Of a stretch of DNA of 64,000 bases, positions 55,677-64,000 are shown in pieces. Position 1 is the stretch's first letter. Every line of letters begins with the position of its first letter. Both the position numbers and the translations under genes were made by a program. Source of the DNA: Pomphorhynchus laevis (taxonomy: Eukaryota; Acanthocephala; Palaeacanthocephala; Echinorhynchida; Pomphorhynchidae); the NCBI GenBank assembly GCA_012934845.2, contig WNNJ02000217.1, positions 1 through 64,000 on the forward strand, given 5' to 3'. The notes below the pieces were generated by a model. It did no database searches and had not been told where the DNA came from. It saw only the letters and a program-made list of their open reading frames with translations.

Positions 55677-56286
55677 TATTTTTCCGATTGTGGCACGATA
55701 TTATCCTCACTGGTATTGATCTTACTTTTGATACAGCAGGACGCTACTAATCAGTCTGGGTGGGTCTCATCAGCTGCTTACCCAGACCTATCTAGAATAG
55801 ATGTTCCTATCTAGAATAGGAACAATACCTGTGAGGATAATGTCGTGCCACAATCAGAAGAATTTCAGCTCACAGATGTAATCAAGTTAAATTAAAAACA
55901 TTCAATGCAAGTGGCAGCATGAAAAATCAGTGATCCGGCTAGCGGATCAAACAACTAGGTAGGTTTCTAATAGATCGTTAGAATACGATCCCCTACCAAA
56001 AGCAATATACAGAAATGTATATCTACACCACTGGAGCAGCCAGCTGAGTGGATGTAGCGTTGAATCGCGATACAGACGTCCTGAGTTCGAATCCGATCAG
56101 CACCAGTGTACGGAGAAAGCAGAAAATAAGGGTCGAAACGTGAAATGTAGGTCTGGGTCAGAAGCTGATGAGACCCACCCAGACTGATTAGTAGCGTCCT
56201 GCTGTATCAAAAATAAGATCAATACTTGTGAGGATAATATCGTGCCACAATCGGAAAATTTTCAGCTCACAGATGCAATCAAATAC
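55677..56286. mobile_element. 398-bp tRNA-headed repeat inserted in PLE-A, 10-bp target duplication
   Basis: AATATGTAAT flanks it (55667-55676 and 56287-56296). Uninterrupted PLE-A copies have this 10-mer once (ACAATATGTAATGATATTGG). The left 120 bp are on the - strand and meet a + strand unit at the same AGACCTATCTAGAATAGATG junction as the copy at 32.09 kb. The + part has the tRNA-like head with A and B boxes (56046-56100) and the CAG/CTGATGAGACCC tail. Confidence 0.9.
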
Positions 56287-57000
56287 AATATGTAATGATA
56301 TTGGCTTTCTTCAAAATCATTTAAATAATTTAATAGATACATATTTTAAACTAGGTTACTATAAAAATAACATCAAGCAGAAAATAGTAAAACATATAAA
56401 TCAACACAATAATATAAAAAATAATAAATGTATTAGTTTAACTACAAAAAAACTTGTTTTACTTATTTCTATAAATTTAGTCGTAATGTTGAAAAAAGAC
56501 TTTAGGACATCAACTAGAGACATAACCAAGAGACATTGATAATAAAAAATTGATAATAAAAAAAATGATAATAAACAATAAGAATAAATAATAAAAAATT
56601 GACATAAACTAGAGACATCAACTAGATACATTGATGATAGATGGAACAATAAAATAGTTTAACATGCAAAATGTTCTAGTAATGGCAATAATAACATAGT
56701 TATCTATAATAGAAAAATGTCAAAAATTAAAAATATATTTAAACGCAAACCATATTACAATAGAATGGTATTGTATTTAAAATACCTTGTGATGATTGTG
56801 GTAGCGTATATAGGTCAATCGGGACAGGGTTTATCAAAACGTATTAGTTAACATAAATATTCTATTAAAAGGAATTGGATCGAGGGCTGTATAGATCGTT
56901 ATTAAATCATGATACATTTAATATTGCGAAGCAAAAAATGTTATTTTTAAAAATATTTTATATTTAAAATTTATATTATAGTAAAGATCGCGAATATATT
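56287..57000 (+). mobile_element. PLE-A fragment, right part with GIY-YIG remnant
   Basis: Resumes at ATGTAATGATATTGGCTTTC and reads ICNDIGFLQNHLNNLIDTYF, KIVKHINQHNNIKNN. After a gap comes CDDCGS..YIGQSGQGLSKRI (around 56790-56850), the GIY-YIG endonuclease core that Penelope elements carry after the RT. The frames are broken. This is the only PLE-A copy in the window where the endonuclease part can be seen. Confidence 0.75.
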
Positions 57001-57199
57001 AAGTAGTGAACTTCTGGGATATGGTAATCATCATATAACTAGCAATTCTAAAACTGTTTTATATAATTTTATCCTGATGATAAACCATCGTAAAGTCGCT
57101 GTCATGTAATTACTAATAACTTATTACTTTGCTTTAACAGCTTTACGTGTTATAGATTGTTCAATAAAGCTCCCGTATAGTTCAATTTATTGAACAATT
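57001..57199. other. Left flank of the Gypsy cluster
   Basis: No gene. TTATTACTTTGCTTTAACAG through AATTGTGGGTCAAACG may be the end of an LTR and primer-binding region, but no second copy was seen to confirm it. Confidence 0.3.
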
Positions 57200-59100
57200 G
57201 TGGGTCAAACGATGGACAAAGTCTTCAAGCCAGATGCGTTTTCCGCTCATCCGAACGATGTCGATGCACCCTTGGTTTGGGGTCATTGGAAGCGTCGATT
57301 TAATAAGTGTATGGATTCAATTAAAGATCTGGAAGATGGTGATCGTATAGAAGTGTTAATTAATATGGTCTCACCTACAGTATATAATTACATCAGCCAA
57401 TGCGATTCCTTCGACGAAGCGATAAAAAGGCTCGAGCAACTATACGTTAAACCTCGCAATGAACTTTTCGCGCGTTACAAACTGAGCACACATAGACAAA
57501 GCGCTGACCAAACAATCGATCAATTTCTAGAAACGCTAGAGACCTTGAGCAAGGATTGTACTTTCAAGGCAGTGTCGGCAGCAGATCACAAGAACCTCAT
57601 TATGCGCGACGCATTTGTGTTCGGAATTCGATCGTCTTTTATCAAACACCGCCTACTAGAATGTAACGACATTACTATGGATGTTGCATACACTAAAGCA
57701 CGAGCACTCGAAATTGCAGAGTTTCAGTCTGCAAGCTACGGAGTAACTCGATCAACAAATGTTCAGGTCCATTCAGCTACATCAGATCACGGAAACACCA
57801 ATGACGAGCATCAAGATCAATCGAGCGACGTCGACACTCCCACGCTAGCTGTTACTACAAGAACGTGTTTCTTCTGTGGACAAAATGGCATCCAAGATCG
57901 CGATGCGGAGCTCGTAATAGTTATTGCCGGCACTGTGGCAAGATTCGACATTTTGCAACTGTGTGCAAGTCGCGATTACAACAAAAAAAGAGATTGGATG
58001 CGCTAGATACCGATAATCAGTCAACTCGTTTAACTTCAATATTATCGACAACAGGTGATCGATGCTGCTTGAAAAAGGCTGATATACACATTCGAATTAA
58101 CGATTCCTTAATTTTGGCTTTATTCGATACAGGTAGTTCGGAGAATTTAATAGATTCGGAAGTGGTTGTTCAGTTGGCACTGAGAGCATATCCGTGTAAC
58201 GAAAAGGTATTGATTGTCTCGAAAGCTCAAACGTCGGTAGCACTCAACTCGTGTCAATCAGACATATACGTACAAGGAGTAAAGCCTAGAAACGTTCGCT
58301 TCTTATGCTTAGCGAATCTGAGCTACCAAATTATTTTGGGGCATCCGTTTATGCGCAGCTATGAATCCGTAACAATGCGATTCCATGAGAGAAGGAATCC
58401 ATTGATCATTAATACGTTGTCAACAATGCCCGTCGACTCTCCTAGATTGTTTTCTACATTGACATCGGATTGCCACCCTATCGTCACAAAATCCCGTCGT
58501 TATAGCGGTGAAGACTATCGATTCATAAAATCAGAACTGGATAGATTGTTGCATGACAAAATTATTAAACCTAGCCAGTCTCCATGGAGAGCCCAAATCC
58601 TAGTAATTAACAACGGGCGAGAAAAACGTCGAATGGTTGTCGACTATGTTCAAACAATCAATAGATTCACATGTCTCGATGCCTATCCATTGCCACGGAT
58701 CGACGAAATTTTACAGAGTATCAGTATTACCATAAATCAGCTTACCGTCAATTATCTATTCATCCGAGCGAAAGAGCGTACACAGTGTTCGAAGGCGCGG
58801 GCAAATTATATCAGTTTTGCCGAGTACCATTTGGACTCACGAACGCCCCGGCGGTTTTCCAGCGCACGATGGATGGCATTATACCCAAGCAAGATATTCA
58901 CGATGTTTTTGTGTACTTTGACGATGTGGTTGTTTGTGGTCAGACAATGAGTGAACACGACTTTAATCTGTAAAGATTCCAACACGCAATAGAGTGTTAT
59001 GACATCACGATCAATAAGGATAAGAGTGAACTTCGTCGATCGTGTATAAAACTACTCGGATATACCATCTCGAATGGTGAGATGATATGTTCACCGCAGT
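57200..59100 (+). mobile_element. Fossil Gypsy-type LTR element 1 (gag, protease, partial RT)
   Basis: Ty3/Gypsy-class retroelement. It has a capsid-type gag part (HWKRRFNKCMDSI, SPTVYNYISQC), a zinc-knuckle region near 57.86 kb, a retroviral-type aspartic protease (LALFDTGSSENLID) and the beginning of the reverse transcriptase (CRVPFGLTNAPAVFQRTMDG, VYFDDVVVCG). RNase H and integrase are missing: the sequence passes directly into the gag of another element at about 59.1 kb. LTRs were not identified. It is broken, with a few frame interruptions, and looks moderately old. Confidence 0.85.
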
Positions 59101-62100
59101 ATTCCGTTGTTTCAGCCATTTGATTCTAATAATGATTTATGGCAAGATTATCAATACAGTTGCAGAATTATCTTAAGATGTTTAGGGTGACATCGAGCGA
59201 GCGTCAGAAACAATTTCTGCTGTCATGTTGCAGTAGATGCATTTTTCGCATAATTAGTCAGTTATTACCAACATACAAGGAAGAAGAAATTACACTTGAT
59301 GCAATCATGAAGTGTTTAGATGGACATTTTCAAAAACCTTGTCATGTTGTTGCTGCTCGGTTAGCATTTTTTCAATGCAGACACAAATCGAACCAGTCTC
59401 ATAAAGATTGAACGGCAGAGGCGAGAGGTTTAGCAAGCCGGTGTGCTTTTTACGACGCCTCAATTATAAATGCTCATCAAGCAATCGACGATAGACTTCG
59501 AGATTTGATTGTCGCATTTACGCCGGTTGAAGAAATTAGAACAGCTGCACTTCGGTTAGAAAATCCTTCACTCGATGAAGTAATTTGAATCGCGACAAAT
59601 TGGGAAATGACCCAACGTACCAAAAACATGTTAACGACAAATGCAAATCAAACGCCTGACGAAGAAATTCGCAATGTCAACAAAGTAAAGGTTATTTGTA
59701 AAAGGGATACACAGTATCAATCGAATGTAGATAAGAATATGAGGTCACGGTGTCCTCGTTGTAATGGCTACAAGCTTAGCTACGAACAGCAATGCCGGGC
59801 AACAAACGTCAAATGCTACAACTGTGGGAAAATGGGGCATATTCGCTGATGCTGCAAACATCGCATAGGTGCCGTCAACTAAGTGGTATCATACGGTAGC
59901 GAACGTTCTAAGGTAGAAGAATTAGCCAATTTACAAATTTGCAATGCTAGCCAGAATGGTCGTGTTTTTCTACCAGTCATATAAGTGACCTTAAATGAAA
60001 TTCCAGCAGTGATGTAGTATGATACTGGTGCTATGGTCACGACTATATCAAGTGAACTCTGGTCGGCAATTGGTGCGCGACAATTAAGTGAAGGCCGATG
60101 ACTCCGCAGTTATGGCGGTTCGAAATTAAAAAGCTTGGGTCGATGTCTGCTCAGGGCGAATTTTAATGGGTTCGAAAAGTGTTTGCATGCAAAGGTGATT
60201 TCTGGATCAGAGAAAAACTTATTTGGTCAGCCTTGGATTGAAGCGTTTGAAATACCTTGGCCACCACAAGTACAAATCAATCGTAATATTTCTGTAAATC
60301 AATTAGAATCATCTGAAAGATTAAGTCAGATATTAAATCAGATTAAAGAGGTATTTAGTAACGATCTTGGAAGTGTAAAGGGTTATGTAGTGCAATTAAA
60401 ACTTAGTCCGAATGCAATTCTAAAATGTGTACCTGCTCGTCGAGTACCTGCCTCTTAAAGACAAGTTAAAGAACGAGATTTTGAGATTAGTCGATAATAA
60501 AATAATTGAGCCTGTAGATTTGTAACGTGAATTTATTGAATGTGCGAGTCCTATAGTTTTAGTTCCACAAAAAGACAACTCATTGAGAATGTGCGCGGAT
60601 TTTAAAGCGACAGTAAATCCATTCTTAAGATGTGATACTTATGAGTTGCCGACATTTGAGGAATTGTTGAGTAAAATATCTGATGGTACTTCCTATACAA
60701 TACTCGATTTGAAGGATGCATACGCACAAATGCACGTTGACAAGGATTCCAGGAAATATCTTAGTATTTCAACTCCGTTTGGCTTTTACCGTTATCGCCG
60801 TCTTCCATTCGGCTTGTCTGTAGCAACCCTTGTATTTCAGAGGTATATGCATAATTTACTAGGTAGCATTCCCGGTGTAGCGGTTTATGTCGATGACATT
60901 ATAATATCAGCAGGGACAGATAATGAACATCTTAATCGGTTACAGTGTGTGCTTCAGAAACTATTGGATGTCGGTTTGAAAGTCAAGCAAGATAAATGTA
61001 TGTTTATGAAGAAAACTGTTAAGTTCTTGGGTCATATATTAGATGGACCCGCTATTCGAGCCGACGATGAAAAGATTAAAGCAATTCAGGATATCCCCTC
61101 GTCTAATAGTCAAAAAGAACTTGGTGTATTGCTTAGTATAGTTGGATTTTTACAGCGCTTTATTCCTTACATACGTTGCCATTGTTCTGGATTGTACGAA
61201 TTGACCTGAAGTAGAATCAAGTGGAAATGGGAAGCGGAACATCAGAAGCAGTTTGATTATGTCAAGCAATGTATGCTTCGTCCGGAGGTATTAGTTCCGT
61301 ATGATGGCAAGTGTAAGTTAAAATTGTACTGTGATGCATGCGAGAATGGACTGGGCGCTGTTCTCTTGCAGGCTACAAATGATAATCGCTTTATGCCGAT
61401 AGCATATACATCTAGAAAAGCTTCAAGTTGCAGAGAAAACTTACAAATTGATCGTGAAGCATTGGCCTTGATATTTGGTATTTCCAAATTTCGTTATTAT
61501 TTACTCGGACGAATGTTTGTCTTACTGAGTGATCACGATATACTTTAGTGATACTAAAGTATATTTTTAGTCATCATCGTAACTTACCAAAAGTCACTAA
61601 TCAACGTCTGGTAAGATGGGCATTGCTATTGGGTGAGTATGATTATGAACTAGAATTTGTTTCTGGAAAAGAAAATGTAATGGCTGATGTATTATCGCGA
61701 TTTCCGTCCAATACTGAAGTCGAAACAAGTAGAATTTCATCACCCATATAAATTTATTAGTGGATAACCATCAGTTTAAAGGTGCATCTATGCTAACTGA
61801 ATTGGCTCTGAGAGAGGCAACTAGACAAGACCATATATTAAGTAAAGTTTGCGGATATTTAAAAACGAACTGACCTTATAAAATTGATCAATTAATGCAG
61901 CCTTACAGTTGTCGACGGTCAGAGTTATCAACCGAGGGTGCCATTGTTCTACTCGGAGCAAGAGTAGTAATTCCATCAACGTTGCGGAAAGACGTGCTGA
62001 GAGTTTTGCATGCGGGTCATCCGGGGATCGTATCGATGGAAACGCTGTCTCGTTTTTATGTTTGGTGGCCTAAAATCGACTCAGACATTGAGAATTATAT

Positions 62101-63130
62101 GCAACAATGTGAATATTGTCAACAATATCGTAATAACGAACCAAATCATCCCTTGCATAGCTGGTCCATTCCTTCACAGTCTTGGACAAGAATACATGTT
62201 GAATTCGCAGGACCGAGCAATTCGGAATACTATATAGTTATTGTTTGCGCGTTAACTAAGTTGCCAGAGGTGTTTAAGATATCATCTACCAATACTAACT
62301 CGGCGATTATGGTATTGCGCGAAATATTTGCTCGGCATGGGGTTCCAAAAGAGTTGGTGTCTGACAATGGTCCACCATTTCAATCATATGCATTCAACAC
62401 ATTTCTAGACATGAATGGAATCAAGCATATACGAGTGACACCATATCATCCAAGGTCAAACGGTCTAGCAGAAAGGTTTGTTTAAGTTCTCAAAAATAGG
62501 GTATTGCGACCTTATGGTGTTGGTGAATGTCCAAAGCGACTGCAGCAGTTTTTGTTGTCATATCGTAATACCCCTCATAGTGCTACCGGTAAACCGCCGT
62601 CGGAAATGTTAAAAGGATATAGGTTACCGACATTATTGGATCGGATAAAGCCTACAACACAATCGACAATTCACCACTATCGAGAAAATAGCAAGCGTTA
62701 CTTTGATAAGAAAAGTAAACCTCGACAGTTCGAGTTCGATGAAAAAGTATGGTATCGAAAAAACAACACCAAACCATGGACACGAGGACATATAATCGAC
62801 CGTAGTGGGTGGACATCATACGTAATTAATGGAAATGGCAAGAATCACAAAGTACACGCTGACACTATACGCGGATTTGACAAGAATATCAATGTTGATG
62901 TGAATAAAGAGTCAGTTCAATACGAGAGTGAGACTGATCGACCGAATATCGTTAGCAAGGAAGTTGGTGGTAAAAGTTTAGTTCAACCTGATAGTCCGAC
63001 CGACAGATATAGTGTTCACCAGAATTAACTGACCAAAACAGCGTCAAATAAATTGCAAGAACCGGATACGAAGATCAACAAAGAGTAACAAACTATGCGA
63101 CGATCTACACGTACAAAAAGAGTACCTGTC
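59101..63130 (+). mobile_element. Fossil Gypsy-type LTR element 2 (gag to integrase)
   Basis: A different Gypsy lineage follows directly. Parts in order: gag, zinc knuckle CYNCGKMGHIR (about 59.8 kb), protease region, reverse transcriptase (YTILDLKDAYAQMHVD, LPFGLSVATLVFQRYM, VYVDDIIISAG), RNase H (LKLYCDACENGLGAVLLQ), integrase with zinc-binding HAGHPGIVSMETLSR and CEYCQQYR and core ELVSDNGPPFQS, and a basic tail with RRSTRTKRVPVRYG. The internal region is nearly complete, but LTRs were not found. It is broken, with roughly half a dozen or more interruptions, and looks old. Confidence 0.88.
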
Positions 63131-63249
63131 CGATACGGCTGGAATGTGGCAACCTAAGATCGTCCAAGTAATTGATGGTGAATAGGAATGTTACGTAGTG
63201 GCAGTGCATCTAATTCATACAGTGTCGGTAAAACTCTATTGATTGTTCA

Positions 63250-64000
63250 CTGTTAAGATCCAAAGTGAGGCTAAAGTAGCTTTATTGAAAACATCTACAA
63301 AACAAATAACATTAAAACACAAGTTAGTTAATTCACGACATTCTCCTCCGCCAAACATAATCTCGTAGATACGCGGGAGTAGCTTTATTTCGCACGGGTC
63401 TTTCGTTGCTCTGCAAAGAAAAAGTATCGTTTAAAGTATCGTCGTCCGTACTCACAGTTTTATCGTCGCTGTAGCTGGTATCAGGGTTATAGCTGCTTTC
63501 AATATCATCTTTAGTAGTAGTTGTAAGTTGTGATGTATCGTTCGTACATTCATGATCTTCTATTATTAGATTTTGGCAGCTATCTCCACCTGACAATCGT
63601 TGTCCGATATCGAAACCGGGAGCCACGTCCCTTAAAGAAACCGCACCTTGTCGTTGATTAAGATATTCGATGATAGCGTATTTGTTGTTAGCAGTCACAA
63701 GTTTAGCTGGACAACCTATTGGTTCATATTTCGATTCACGTCTATGATTCCGGACAAGTACAGATGCACCATCGGTCATCCATTTTGGAAACGTTTTGCC
63801 TTCATTACTCTTTCTGGGGTAAGAAAATATCCGTTCGTGAGGTGTGTAGTTGGTTGAAGTACATAAAAGACTCCTTATGCTATTGAGTGCTCTTGGTAAT
63901 ATTATTTGCCACTGATGAATAGACATTCGTTCACTTCGTAACGTGGTAGTTATAGCTGTCCAAATTGTTGAATTGTATCGTTCGCATTGCCCGTTACCTC
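63250..64000 (-). mobile_element. Fossil Gypsy-type LTR element 3, integrase end, cut by window edge
   Basis: On the - strand the frame entering from the right edge carries the end of the integrase core and C-terminal domain (ITTTLRSERMSIHQW, NSIRSLLCTSTNYTPHERIF, DGASVLVRNHRRESKYEP, NKYAIIEYLNQRQGAV) with an acidic, Ser/Thr-rich tail ending in RPVRNKATPAYLRDYVW. It converges with element 2. The visible part looks whole, but most of the element lies outside the window. Confidence 0.8.

Overview
This is a metazoan-looking, very AT-rich nuclear window dominated by mobile elements. It holds parts of at least two multi-exon host genes with conserved animal homologues: a PRP16/DHX38 spliceosomal helicase on the + strand and a TMEM62-like metallophosphoesterase on the - strand. 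Several host introns are only 40-55 nt long, while others have swollen to kilobases through insertions. No tRNA, rRNA, operon or prokaryotic signal is seen. The species cannot be named from the sequence. Tiny introns, AT-richness and the mix of Penelope-like, LINE, Merlin, MULE, Gypsy and tRNA-headed repeats fit a small invertebrate.

Layout. 0.5-2.9 kb: decayed LINE (- strand). 5.3-19.2 kb: PRP16 exons 1-9; the introns hold Penelope-like (PLE-A) fragments, a 238-bp GC-rich palindrome, a 380-bp tandem repeat array, a Merlin DNA transposon and a fold-back element. The helicase reads cleanly to motif VI and then stops at an AT microsatellite and a palindromic 443-bp repeat array (19.4-21.0 kb). 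23.1-25.7 kb: a LINE with an uninterrupted RT/nuclease ORF of about 800 codons. 25.8-30.3 kb: a CR1/Jockey-like LINE (- strand) whose ORF1 begins with a SAP-like domain. 31.3-40.0 kb: TMEM62-like exons on the - strand, with introns carrying tandem 398-bp tRNA-headed repeats, a short MULE, an inverted pair of a second Penelope family (PLE-B) and a hammerhead-ribozyme sequence. 40.4-42.0 kb: the best PLE-A copy. 43.4-53.4 kb: fold-back elements, a possible MED28-like gene and some unassigned exons. 55.4-57.0 kb: PLE-A split by a tandem-repeat insertion. 57.2-64.0 kb: three fossil Gypsy-type LTR elements.

How the parts relate. The most interesting theme is RNA self-cleavage linked to retroelements. 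Hammerhead-type cores (CTGANGA, a paired stem II, GAAA) occur in a near-complete ribozyme at 38840-38916, in PLE-B ends, in several fold-back elements, and in or around tandem tRNA-headed repeats. Three unrelated repeat families (about 380, 398 and 443 bp periods) share one architecture: an internal Pol III-like A/B box head in a unit repeated head to tail. For the 398-bp family the arrays are bounded by 10-14 bp target-site duplications, so multimers were inserted as such. This resembles satellite/retrozyme biology more than ordinary monomeric SINEs.

Limits: exon borders come from reading frame, GT/AG sites and remembered homologues. RNA folds were done by eye. No database or folding program was run.
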